From Flavobacterium stagni (GTDB lineage Bacteria; Bacteroidota; Bacteroidia; Flavobacteriales; Flavobacteriaceae), in contig NZ_SBKN01000004.1 of the NCBI RefSeq assembly GCF_004122105.1, positions 186,001 through 250,000 on the forward strand: a DNA stretch of 64,000 bases. The letters are read 5' to 3'. The notes beneath the pieces were generated by a model. The model was not told the origin of the DNA. It did no database searches and was given only the letters and a program-made list of their open reading frames with translations. Positions 54,576 to 62,068 of the stretch are shown piece after piece. Both the position numbers and the translations under genes were made by a program. How positions within the stretch are numbered: the stretch's first letter is position 1; every line of letters starts with the position of its first letter.

Positions 54576-54803
54576 ATGGAATTTATTAAAAACGTATGGA
54601 AACCCATGGGTATACTGTTCCTTTTTGTAGCGTTGCTCATCGTGAAAGTTCGATGGCTTACTGAGGCAACAGTCGCACAATGGATAATTGACAGTTGTCT
54701 TGTTGGGTTGGCCTTACGGTATTATCAAACCTTCGCGTTGTATGTAATGTATGGCGTTATGGTAATTGGAAAAGGAGTAGGAATAAGACGATTACTGAAG
54801 TAA
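54576..54803 (+). CDS. Small membrane protein downstream of the efflux operon
   Basis: 75 residues with two hydrophobic segments (MGILFLFVALLIVKVRWL and FALYVMYGVMVIGKG). ATG lies 15 bases after the channel gene, so it may be co-expressed. No family is recognised; it could be a small pump accessory or a chance frame. Confidence 0.5.
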   Translation: MEFIKNVWKPMGILFLFVALLIVKVRWLTEATVAQWIIDSCLVGLALRYYQTFALYVMYGVMVIGKGVGIRRLLK

Positions 54804-54963
54804 GCTTGGGGGCAAGACCCAGGGGTGGGAAAAGCAAATGTTTCATGATGCCCAAGCGGATAAAAGTAGTTTTCTTAGGTGAACATCCACCTGCGAGAAA
54901 CAAACAAACCTACAGGATGTTCGGACTCTTTTTGGCCGGTTGTGCAAGCAGCCGGCTTTTTTT
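54804..54963 (+). ncRNA. Candidate structured RNA or structured 3' UTR with terminator
   Basis: Between the small-protein stop and the T run lie several perfect stems: GCTTGGG (54804-54810) with CCCAAGC (54851-54857); TTTCT-AGGTG (54871-54881) with CACCT-GCG-AGAAA (54888-54900); and the loop AACATC of that hairpin is complementary to GATGTT (54916-54921), which permits an H-type pseudoknot or a switch to GAACATCC-GGATGTTC pairing. It ends in the terminator at 54935-54963. The class is not recognised. Confidence 0.4.
54935..54963 (+). terminator. Terminator ending the efflux operon
   Basis: GCCGGTTG (54935-54942) and CAGCCGGC (54949-54956) pair with one G-T, followed by seven T. Confidence 0.93.
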
Positions 54964-55019
54964 AGTATTATAAATTTTGGATTTTGTTATTTTAAATGAA
55001 AAGGGCTACATATTAAACT

Positions 55020-55457
55020 CTAATCTGTTCTTCTCATTTCAAAATTTCCAGAATAAACTTTTTCGATATAGTCTCCTATTTCAATTTCTATCGATTCGAT
55101 AACCATTTCCCAGGTGCCCGTTACTCGAGTTTTACTGGAATCAATAGTGCCATAGTAATAAATATCGGGATGGTTTTCGGATGGGTCTATAGCAAGGTTT
55201 CCCGCTTCATCTTTAAAGTAGAGACACGGATATTTTTTGACAAAACTGATGATATGATCTTGGAAAAAACCATGAACTTGAATGGGTTGGTCAAATAAAT
55301 GTCCCGCTTCTGCATCGGTAGCAATTCCTGAAAAAGAGTTGTCATCTACAGTAATCTCCAATCCAAAAGCGACAGGGTGACGTACTTCTATTTCATTGTC
55401 ATCTTCGGGATATTCAAAAAAGCCTTTCCACGATTGTTTTGAATGGATGAGTTTCAT
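55020..55457 (-). CDS. Cytosolic protein of unknown function
   Basis: 145 residues without a signal peptide. The sequence is mostly beta-rich and acidic (WKGFFEYPEDDNEIEVRHPV, YPCLYFKDEAGNLAIDPS, GTWEMVIESIEIEIGDYIE). It may bind a small ligand or act in a toxin-immunity pair, but there is no diagnostic motif. It is 36 bases downstream of the next small gene on the same strand. Confidence 0.65.
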   Translation of the reverse strand: MKLIHSKQSWKGFFEYPEDDNEIEVRHPVAFGLEITVDDNSFSGIATDAEAGHLFDQPIQVHGFFQDHIISFVKKYPCLYFKDEAGNLAIDPSENHPDIYYYGTIDSSKTRVTGTWEMVIESIEIEIGDYIEKVYSGNFEMRRTD

Positions 55458-55493
55458 TGATTAATTAGTCGATTTAATTTAAAACAAATAAAA

Positions 55494-56294
55494 CTAGTTC
55501 AATAACTGCATAATTTCCATTTCCGTATTGGCCATGGCTTTCAAAAGCGTATAACTTTTATCAATGCCTTTGCCTTCATGCGTCGTATAAAATTCATTGA
55601 AAATTTTATTGGATTGTAAGGCTTGTTCTTTATTTCCAATGGATAAATAATATTCTTGTTGGTAGAGGTAAGCAAAAAGTTTATTGTCAATTGTAGCGTT
55701 TTCATCCGTGATTACAGCATTCAATAGTCCTTCTACTTTGGTATTATTTGATTTTATTTCGTCAAACAAATACATTTCGACCAAGTCTCCATTGTTCATT
55801 TCATCGATTAGCATTTTCTCTTCGACAGCATCAAATAGATTTTTACGATAAATCACCAAATTGTCTCGAATGAAATACCAACGGACCAAATTATTGGGAT
55901 TGTCATTCGTGAATTTTCGATTTTCTTGGTCAAAATTGGTTGCGAGTATGAGTATAGGTCCGTCCTTTGTTTCAGGTTGGATTGTAAATAGTAATTCGGC
56001 ATCGGGTTGAGTGGGTTGCGGAAATACAAATTTTATTGCATTGTCTTTTGAAATTCGTTGGCGAACGGTCTCAATAATTTGCGCCATTTCCTGTGAATTC
56101 AGTTGTTTGTACAAATCGGTACGGTAAAAAGCATCCGCAAAAAAGTTGTGCGTAAAAATAAATTTGTCAAAGTTGTACGTATTCGATTTACTTTCTCCCG
56201 AATAGTATACTTTGAATTTATTTTGGGCGTGAATGGATGTGGTGAAAATCAAAAGTAGTGCAAAAGTGCAGCGAATCAGAATAGTTATCTTCAT
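55494..56294 (-). CDS. Exported protein of unknown function
   Basis: 266 residues with a signal peptide (MKITILIRCTFALLLIFTTSIHAQ). The mature part is alpha/beta with FKVYYSGESKSNTYNFDKF, a central ARWYFIRDNLVIY-like strand pattern and a helical C-terminus with TPR-like helices (LFAYLYQQEYYLSIGNKEQAL). No family recognised. Start ATG 56294. Confidence 0.65.
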   Translation of the reverse strand: MKITILIRCTFALLLIFTTSIHAQNKFKVYYSGESKSNTYNFDKFIFTHNFFADAFYRTDLYKQLNSQEMAQIIETVRQRISKDNAIKFVFPQPTQPDAELLFTIQPETKDGPILILATNFDQENRKFTNDNPNNLVRWYFIRDNLVIYRKNLFDAVEEKMLIDEMNNGDLVEMYLFDEIKSNNTKVEGLLNAVITDENATIDNKLFAYLYQQEYYLSIGNKEQALQSNKIFNEFYTTHEGKGIDKSYTLLKAMANTEMEIMQLLN

Positions 56295-56341
56295 GGTAAT
56301 GCAATGGTTTTTATAAAATGCAAAAAATCGAATCTACGGTA

Positions 56342-56839
56342 TTATTTCGAGATTTCCTTTTTTAATTGGTCTAAGTATCGCTTTTCCAGTTGAATTTCAG
56401 TGGGGGTTGAGTTGCCTTTTTTTGTTTGATGGTTTGATTTTACTTCGACAAAAACACTGTCAATGCCCTCTGGCGTATCCCCAAGGATTTGCACTTCGGA
56501 TGCACTGGCTTTGGCCCATTTTTTAACCAATACACTGTCGCCAACTCGCAAGACGCTAAAAAAGTCGGCAGGATGTTCTTCAACATACTCAAATGCAAAA
56601 TTCCCATAGATTTCTCCAGAAGCGCCATCCACTTGGTCGGCCAACTCGATAAAACGGAGCAGTTCTTGTCTTCGCTGGGCTGGCGTCGACTGTTGAATTT
56701 TCTCAATTTGTTGGGTGACGCGTGTTTCCAAGTCACTTTGAACAGGGGCTTCAGATTTGATTTCTGGGGCCTGTTTAGATTTCTCCTGATTTTGACAGGC
56801 GATCAAAGTGATTAGGAAAAAAAGGAGGAAGTGTTTCAT
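56342..56839 (-). CDS. Lipoprotein of unknown function
   Basis: 165 residues; lipobox LIAC (Cys15) followed by charged residues. An N-terminal helical linker (about 20-55) precedes a small domain with RRQELLRFIELADQVDGASG and VLRVGDSVLVKKWAKASASE. Function unknown. It lies 11 bases downstream of the small membrane-protein gene. Confidence 0.65.
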   Translation of the reverse strand: MKHFLLFFLITLIACQNQEKSKQAPEIKSEAPVQSDLETRVTQQIEKIQQSTPAQRRQELLRFIELADQVDGASGEIYGNFAFEYVEEHPADFFSVLRVGDSVLVKKWAKASASEVQILGDTPEGIDSVFVEVKSNHQTKKGNSTPTEIQLEKRYLDQLKKEISK

Positions 56840-56850
56840 GATTAATCGTG

Positions 56851-57201
56851 TTAAGAAAGATTATTTTTTCGATAGAAAACCACATTCAAAATACCGCTAA
56901 ATCCCATGAGTGAGAGTAAAAATAAGCAAAGCGTTGCTCCATATTCCCATACCGGACAGTAATCAAAAAGTGCTTTTATATTTGGAAATCGCTTTAAATA
57001 CTCGGGTAGGAGTAAGGCAACCCCTACTGCAGTTCCCCAATGAAGTACAAGTAATACGGCGGTTAGCCCTTTTGAAGGAACAGCGTTGAGGTAGTTGTAC
57101 AAAAAACGTTTCGTCATGATTTTGGTCAAATAGGCCAGAAGTCCGGCTACCAAAACCAGTACAAAGAGGATGAATTTAATGCGAGAATCGTGGTGTAGCA
57201 T
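56851..57201 (-). CDS. Small integral membrane protein
   Basis: 116 residues with three hydrophobic helices (about 8-26, 43-63, 85-107). No conserved motif recognised. Genes on either side are lipoprotein genes of the same orientation. Confidence 0.6.
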   Translation of the reverse strand: MLHHDSRIKFILFVLVLVAGLLAYLTKIMTKRFLYNYLNAVPSKGLTAVLLVLHWGTAVGVALLLPEYLKRFPNIKALFDYCPVWEYGATLCLFLLSLMGFSGILNVVFYRKNNLS

Positions 57202-57247
57202 TTTATGAACGTTGTCTATATTGCAGTAAAATTTAGTAACTATTAAT

Positions 57248-57790
57248 TTAGTTTAGGTCTATATTTTCCAAATAAAAATAATCGGGAAACACGGTATATT
57301 TTTCTAATTCATTTACTTTTTTAACCCATTCAGGGAAATGGTACTTCACTTTAATCACACTATCGTTCACCAGTGAATATTCGCTAAATACATCATCATA
57401 GTGCGGGAACTTTTTCACGCCATTGGATTGGGACAAGGATTCTATATCGTACACAAAATCTTTTTTAAACGTCCAAACCAATTCAATTTTATCTGTACCC
57501 GTGTAATAATGGTGCGTAAAGAACCAATAATAACATTGGCCATGAAACTGCATTCGTGCATATTCATTGTAAAAGACAATTTTGGGATAAGAACTACCTT
57601 CTTCGGGAGTTTGCTCGGCTGTCCAAACAAAAGATGATCCTTCATGTCCCATGAAGTCACCTATTTTTTTTGGTGATTCTACCTTTGCTTTTTGAGGACC
57701 TACTTTTCTTTTCCTTGTATTTGAGTTGGACGAATGATTCTGGCAACTCAAGCAGATGACTAGCAGCAATCCGAGAAGGAGTTGTTTCAT
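57248..57790 (-). CDS. Lipoprotein of unknown function
   Basis: 180 residues; lipobox CLSC (Cys16). After a basic, Ser/Asn-rich linker the domain (about 45-180) is beta-rich with FVWTAEQTPEEGSSYPKIVFY, YYWFFTHHYYTGTDKIEL and SLVNDSVIKVKYHFPEW. Unknown family. It begins the run of small genes that ends near 55 kb. Confidence 0.65.
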   Translation of the reverse strand: MKQLLLGLLLVICLSCQNHSSNSNTRKRKVGPQKAKVESPKKIGDFMGHEGSSFVWTAEQTPEEGSSYPKIVFYNEYARMQFHGQCYYWFFTHHYYTGTDKIELVWTFKKDFVYDIESLSQSNGVKKFPHYDDVFSEYSLVNDSVIKVKYHFPEWVKKVNELEKYTVFPDYFYLENIDLN

Positions 57791-58161
57791 GGGTGTGATT
57801 TGTTATGTAATTTTATGTGAGCGTAAATGATTATAATTTTTAATTAGCATTCAATTCATAGAGCACTTAACGCAAACTCAAGATCAGTGAATCACATTCC
57901 AATAGCCACTTTACGGTTGGTATAGAGGTATTGTAGGTATAGTTGATGTTCGGACTTTCTTTATCCGATGAAATGGTATAAAAGTCCAACTTTCCTCTTC
58001 GCTAATTTACAAAATAGCCATTAAAGATTGTTCATCAGGCAATTCAAAATACTGATTTTTTTGGCGTGAATACAAATAAAAGCAAGACAAGGCGCTGTGA
58101 ATAGGGCAAAAAAAAACCAATCTAAAAAGATTGGCTTAATCGGTACAGGTAAAAATATATC
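57791..58161. other. 371-base spacer with hairpin, no gene seen
   Basis: It contains an imperfect stem-loop (57948-57958 with 57981-57990, GTT-C-GGACTTT and AAAGTCCAAC) and the cold-shock terminator at 58108-58134. I see no coding frame worth calling. Confidence 0.6.
58108..58134 (-). terminator. Terminator after the cold-shock gene
   Basis: AGATTGG and CCAATCT (58128-58134, 58117-58123) pair; on the - strand nine T follow. Confidence 0.88.
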
Positions 58162-58353
58162 TTAGATAATGTTTACGTTCGTAGCTGTAGGTCCTTTTTT
58201 TCCGTTTTCAACGGTGTAAGTTACTTTGTCGTTCTCACGTACAGATTCATTCAAACCTGTAACATGCACGAATACGTCATTACCACCATCTTTTGGAGTG
58301 ATAAATCCAAAGCCTTTCTCTTCATTGAAAAACTTAATTGTTCCTTCGTTCAT
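58162..58353 (-). CDS. Cold-shock-domain RNA chaperone
   Basis: 63 residues: single cold-shock domain with RNP1 KGFGFI and RNP2 DVFVHV, starting MNEGTIKFFNEEKGFGFI. Binds single-stranded RNA and DNA to melt structures. It has a consensus promoter and a leader of only about 20 bases, so the long thermosensing leader of E. coli cspA is absent. Monocistronic. Confidence 0.97.
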   Translation of the reverse strand: MNEGTIKFFNEEKGFGFITPKDGGNDVFVHVTGLNESVRENDKVTYTVENGKKGPTATNVNII

Positions 58354-58379
58354 AATAAAAAATGTGTATTAATAAAGCG

Positions 58380-58411
58380 CAAAGATATACTTTTTTCGTT
58401 ACCCTATTCAA
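58380..58411 (-). promoter_or_regulatory. Promoter of the cold-shock gene
   Basis: On the - strand TTG (58411-58409), 21-base spacer, TATCTTTG (58387 to 58380). Good match to the Bacteroidota consensus. The remaining bases up to 58630 show nothing else recognisable. Confidence 0.7.
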
Positions 58412-58630
58412 TATATTTCAAAACGATACGCTTTTGGTTATAAATAGTTTATAAAAAGGAGGTTGCGATTTTAATTTTTTTAAAATTTTAGGAAAGGAAT
58501 TGTACTTTTTTTAGAGTAAATGTTCGTTGTCATTGGAAGTAAGTTGGCCCTGACTTTTGAATGCTCATGTGCGGAAAGGGGGAAGTAGAATTCTTACTCT
58601 TTAGTAAACTCACTTTACAATTTCAGGCGA

Positions 58631-59098
58631 TTAATTACTATTTCCTCTTAGTCCGTTTTTCTTCAATCCTCGAAATTTTTTCTTTAACGCTTCTTTTGTA
58701 AAATAATCGGTTTTCCCAGTTTCCAAATATTTTTTCCAATGCTCAAAATTTTCTTTTGTCAAATCAAAACCAATTGTTGGGTTATCCCAGTTAAAAATTA
58801 TTTCACTGATGATTTTACCTTCCTGACTTTCACCATCCCAAGTGAAATAAATAGAAGACATAAAGGCAAAGGCGATAGTTTGAACATCAATAACATGTAA
58901 ATTCTCGTTTAGCAAGTCGTTACAAATTTTAATAAGATGATCTTTTGTAATTTCAAATTCACCATCCTCAATTTGTTCAATTGGAAAAGAAGAAGTTTCA
59001 TATCCTATTTTCTGTTGATTAGTTTTCCAATCCAACATAAATTCTTCAACAGTCAGTGAATTTTCAAGGTATTCTTTAAGCTTTTGTTCTCTCATCAA
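58631..59098 (-). CDS. Hypothetical protein, cassette-like unit 1
   Basis: 155 residues, no signal peptide, acidic, with a Lys-rich C-terminus (KKKFRGLKKNGLRG). Contains EFMLDWKTNQQKIGYETSSFP, IKICNDLLNENLHVIDVQTIAFAFMSSIYF and WDNPTIGFDLTKENFEHWKKYL. The pattern resembles small immunity or SUKH-like proteins, though not diagnostically. Its start is 17 bases from an inverted GCTTATAAC motif (59115-59123). Confidence 0.6.
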   Translation of the reverse strand: MMREQKLKEYLENSLTVEEFMLDWKTNQQKIGYETSSFPIEQIEDGEFEITKDHLIKICNDLLNENLHVIDVQTIAFAFMSSIYFTWDGESQEGKIISEIIFNWDNPTIGFDLTKENFEHWKKYLETGKTDYFTKEALKKKFRGLKKNGLRGNSN

Positions 59099-59114
59099 TC
59101 GGTTTTTGAAATTG

Positions 59115-59278
59115 GCTTATAACGGTTTGATACAATTCGAATTTAGTGGGCAAAGGATAAATATATTGCCTAACGAAGTTAACCCTTTTTTGCTTTGTAC
59201 TGTTCGCTTCGCTTGAGTCGTGTAACAAATCGTGAGCTTAATACATTCCAGCGAAAGTTGTTAGTGGCTGTTATAAGC
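59115..59278. repeat. Spacer repeat J1
   Basis: GCTTATAAC (59115-59123) and GTTATAAGC (59270-59278) bracket the spacer as an inverted pair. The right end (GTTAGTGGCTG) is shared with spacers J2 and J3. Confidence 0.5.
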
Positions 59279-59283
59279 AGTTA

Positions 59284-59739
59284 TTATATTTTGTATTCCA
59301 GCTTACAATTTAATTCGATTTTTGGCGTCTGTAAATCTTTTCCTTTTCTCGGTTCTGTGGAGTATAAGATTGCTTTAAATTCATATTTTCCTTCCACATT
59401 ATTTTCAATAATAGTTTTGAATGTCTTGGGAATCGCCCAAAACTTTAGAAACTTATATTTTGAGAAATCTTTGCTCGGCTTACTTTCAATTGCGATTGTA
59501 TAAACACCGTTCTTTGAGTCGAAAATGACGTTTGAGTTTTCTTCTCCAGTAAATATTAGCTTTATACCATCAATTGTTAATTCTGCTTTTTCAAGTCCGC
59601 CTTCTATATCTTGAATTTCTGCTTTGAATTTAGTTCTTCCGGATTCTGATTGACAATTTAAATAAGCTGTTGCAGAACCAATGGTTTTGAAGGATGTTAA
59701 GCTTATGATGATAATTAAACAAAATAGTATTCTTTTCAT
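59284..59739 (-). CDS. Exported hypothetical protein, cassette-like unit 2
   Basis: 151 residues from ATG 59739 (MKRILFCLIIIISLTSFKTIGSA signal peptide; a longer upstream frame is not likely). The mature part is beta-rich (KFKAEIQDIEGGLEKAELTIDGIKLIF, GVYTIAIESKPSK, KIELNCKLEYKI). Unknown function. Its stop lies next to the right end of J1. Confidence 0.65.
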   Translation of the reverse strand: MKRILFCLIIIISLTSFKTIGSATAYLNCQSESGRTKFKAEIQDIEGGLEKAELTIDGIKLIFTGEENSNVIFDSKNGVYTIAIESKPSKDFSKYKFLKFWAIPKTFKTIIENNVEGKYEFKAILYSTEPRKGKDLQTPKIELNCKLEYKI

Positions 59740-59783
59740 TTCTGTTTGTCTTTTAAGCAGATTCGTCAATATTTGCTTGTGTC

Positions 59784-59884
59784 GTTCCGCCGCGAACTAA
59801 GTATGGTAGTCTAAGCGAAACGATTTTCCTACTAAGATAAACGCTATTTGGGAATTTAAAATTAGTAGCCATAGCAGCTGTTAG
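59784..59884. repeat. Spacer repeat J2
   Basis: Shares with J3, in order: GTTCCGCCGC (59784), AGCGAAACGATT (59814), ACTAAGATAAA (59831), AGCCATAGC (59867). The 30-base interval between the first two words is the same in both. The next gene's stop codon lies inside its right end. Confidence 0.75.
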
Positions 59885-60414
59885 TGACTGATTCTTTTTA
59901 ATTTCGTATCTACAAAATCTATAAGAGTTTGGAACGATTCTTCACCAATTTCTTCTTTCGCTAAAATATAGGATAATTGGGACTCTGCATTCATATCTAT
60001 AAAAATATTGTCTTCAATTATTCTATATGAACTGAATCCTTCCCATGTAATTTTAAAATCATACTTGTAATCTTTATATTTAAAATAGTCATCATGAAAT
60101 TCCCAAATTGTATTTTCCTTACTCTTCTTGAATTTCTCAATTACATCATTCAAAGCGTTGTCATATTTTCTTTTATTTTCTCTGTATATTAAGTTTGACC
60201 TATAATATATATAAAGGCCTAAAAAACCAATTGTTACCATTATAAGGCCAATATTGTCATTCCCATAAACTATAAGCGAACCAAGTAAAACTGAAATAAT
60301 TGATATGTTAAGATTTGTTTTATGCTTTTTCAAAGTCTTATTCCATGTTAAATCATATTTCAGTTTAAATTGTCTTCGGGTTATATCTTCATTGAAGGGG
60401 ATTTCAAATTTCAT
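59881..60414 (-). CDS. Membrane protein, cassette-like unit 3 (YcxB-like C-terminus possible)
   Basis: 177 residues: two adjacent membrane helices (about 36-53 and 55-72), flanked by basic segments; the C-terminal cytoplasmic domain (about 90-177) has IWEFHDDYFKYKDYKYDFKITWEGFSSYRIIEDNIFIDMN, a pattern seen in YcxB-type domains. Function unknown. The stop is in J2, the start near J3. Confidence 0.7.
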   Translation of the reverse strand: MKFEIPFNEDITRRQFKLKYDLTWNKTLKKHKTNLNISIISVLLGSLIVYGNDNIGLIMVTIGFLGLYIYYRSNLIYRENKRKYDNALNDVIEKFKKSKENTIWEFHDDYFKYKDYKYDFKITWEGFSSYRIIEDNIFIDMNAESQLSYILAKEEIGEESFQTLIDFVDTKLKRISH

Positions 60415-60457
60415 ATCATTTCTTTGTAAAGGTTTGTTTTGTAATAGTTACGAATGT

Positions 60458-60583
60458 TCCGCCGCTAGCCGACTGAGGCAATCAAAGCGAAACGATTATT
60501 TCTTACTAAGATAAATGTATTTCGTGTAAACCAAACACCAAACTTTCACTTACCAGCCATAGCGGCTAGCGGCTGTTATAGGC
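60458..60583. repeat. Spacer repeat J3 with 11-bp inverted arms
   Basis: GCCGCTAGCCG (60463-60473) and CGGCTAGCGGC (60563-60573) are perfect inverted arms. Internal words AGCGAAACGATT (60488), ACTAAGATAAA (60507) and AGCCATAGC (60555) match J2. GTTATAGGC at 60575-60583 ends it. Confidence 0.8.
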
Positions 60584-60591
60584 AGTTTTTT

Positions 60592-60984
60592 TTATTCAGG
60601 ATCTAAAATGAATTCAGGTTTTAATTTCAGTTTGCTTTTATTTAGTTCAATTCTCATTCTGTCTATTTCATTTTTATATAATTGCGCATCAAACTCGAAA
60701 TTATACTTAACATCATTATAATCAAATATCCATGTAGTTTTTCCTTCAAGATGTTTAACTTTCGTCTTTTTCCAACCTCCGCAATCAGCTACTCCACATT
60801 CACAAGTAAAAATTAAATATTCATTATCTCCTTTGAGGCTATTTTCAAGTTCCTCAAAAATTGCGGCATTCAAATCTTTATCTATTCTTTTGAGGAATTC
60901 TTCACCGTCAATTTTAAGATTTAGCCAGAACTCTATTTCATTTCCGTTGAGCTCTTCTTTTATGTCTAATTCTAATGAATTCAT
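60592..60984 (-). CDS. Hypothetical protein with Cys-rich CECG motif, cassette-like unit 4
   Basis: 130 residues, no signal peptide. A central FTCECGVADCGGWKKTKV segment (three Cys) could bind zinc; flanks are acidic and beta/alpha-rich. The unit is bracketed by GTTATAGGC (60575-60583) and GCCTATAAC (61011-61019). Similar small proteins with a CGVxxCGG segment occur as orphans in many bacteria; function unknown. Confidence 0.65.
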   Translation of the reverse strand: MNSLELDIKEELNGNEIEFWLNLKIDGEEFLKRIDKDLNAAIFEELENSLKGDNEYLIFTCECGVADCGGWKKTKVKHLEGKTTWIFDYNDVKYNFEFDAQLYKNEIDRMRIELNKSKLKLKPEFILDPE

Positions 60985-61019
60985 GAATTTTCTAGATGTT
61001 CTTTAAAATTGCCTATAAC

Positions 61020-61797
61020 TCTTTTATATCTCTTAAGTATTCATTCGACGACTCAAAAATTGGCTTGTAAATACAATTCAATCAGAAACGTAAAATTAGT
61101 ATTTTATTAAAAATCTACAAGCTGTGAGTTGAAAGTCGATAGAGTCGTAAGTTGAAAAGTCGTAAGTCATCAGGAAACAGTAAACAGTCATCAGTGAACA
61201 GTCATCAGTTATCAGTGAACACTGTACACTGCAATCTGAACACTGTATACTGTACACTGTATACTGTGTACTTTCTCCCAGTCATCTTGCGGTTTGGTTC
61301 GGTATTCTGCCAAGGTTCTGCCACTAAACCATAAGATAACGGTAGCTTGAATAGCTTCAAAATGGGAAGAAACTCGAAGGAAGTTCGAAGGAAACCAAAG
61401 TGAGATTTGAAAATGGGATGATTTGAAAATTTGAAAAAGGTTGTTCAATCACGTTCTCTCTATATCATCAAGAACTGTTTTCATAGTTAGTTCTTTACGG
61501 AATCCAACCTTGAGCAACCTTGTGCCCAACTTTGTGTAACCTTGTGCTCCAAAAAAATCAAAGTGATACACTGTCTCTCTTCTACACTTATAAACAAAAT
61601 ATCACTTTTCAACGAAACCAACTTGATCCCGAAATTTCGGGAGAAACTTGAAACCTTGAAATAGCTGCTGAGATTCTGAGCCGCTGAGCTTCTGAGCCTC
61701 TCGCGTTTGTGCTACACTCTTACACCTTTTCAACCTTGCAATCAACTTGCAGGCGTACCACAACTTTAAACCTGAAACTTTAAACTTGAAACTCTTT
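61020..61797. repeat. Gene-poor patch of several micro-repeat families
   Basis: Blocks seen: GTCGTAAGT/GTTGAAAAGTCG (61144-61168); ACAGTCATCAGT-type words (61177-61223); ACTGTATACTGTACACTG words (61242-61271); AACCTTGTGC-like words (about 61507-61550); CTGAGATTCTGAGCCG words (about 61668-61705); AACTTTAAACCTGAAAC words (about 61760-61795). A - strand segment near 61290-61380 may be a gene remnant; no complete gene is supported. Confidence 0.7.
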
Positions 61798-61820
61798 TCT
61801 GGATTACTTCGTGATCCAGA
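61798..61820. other. Short hairpin
   Basis: CTGGATTAC and GTGATCCAG pair (9 bp, one G-T) around TTC; no T run follows directly. Confidence 0.5.
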
Positions 61821-61861
61821 GTTGGGGAACGTTGCTCAAAGAAAACCGACCGCTTCGCAGT

Positions 61862-61926
61862 GGTTTTTTTGTTTGTATCCTTCGCTGCAAAGTGAACTTT
61901 GCGCTCAGTATACAAACAAAAAAACC
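61862..61926. repeat. 65-base cruciform-like inverted repeat
   Basis: GGTTTTTTTGTTTGTAT (61862-61878) and ATACAAACAAAAAAACC (61910-61926) are perfect 17-bp arms. Between them GCAAAGT and ACTTTGC (61887-61893, 61896-61902) pair again, so almost the whole element can fold on itself. Confidence 0.75.
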
Positions 61927-61945
61927 GGACACTGTCCGGTTTTTC
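61918..61945 (-). terminator. Bidirectional terminator after tRNA-Pro
   Basis: ACCGGACA and TGTCCGGT form a GC-rich palindrome with T runs on both strands. On the - strand it lies right after the tRNA. Confidence 0.85.
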
Positions 61946-61950
61946 TTCGG

Positions 61951-62024
61951 TCGGGATGACTGGATTCGAACCAGCGACCCCTAGCACCCCATGCTAGTAC
62001 GCTACCAGGCTGCGCTACATCCCG
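61951..62024 (-). tRNA. tRNA-Pro (anticodon GGG)
   Basis: A 74-base cloverleaf read on the - strand: acceptor CGGGATG (62024 to 62018) pairs with CATCCCG; D arm AGCCTGGTAGC, anticodon stem CTAGC-GCTAG with loop ATGGGGT, T arm GGTTCGAATCC. C1-G72 and A73 are typical of tRNA-Pro. The genomic CCA end is not encoded (tail is CC then G). Reads CCC and CCU codons. Confidence 0.95.
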
Positions 62025-62068
62025 ATTTTTGCGTTGCAAATATAGACTTATTTTTTGTTTTTAAAACA

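Noticed and set aside
54695..54973. 92-codon frame overlapping the small membrane-protein gene and the structured element
   Set aside because: It runs through perfect stems and the terminator; the overlap with a better frame and the RNA folding argue against coding.
58631..61019. Classical integron with attC sites
   Set aside because: The spacers lack the paired RYYYAAC/GTTRRRY boxes at both ends, and no IntI gene is in the window; kept only as cassette-like.
61212..61448. Frame on the - strand containing an apparent coding remnant in the micro-repeat patch
   Set aside because: The ends translate micro-repeats (CTVYSVQ-like) and no family is recognisable; at best a decayed fragment.
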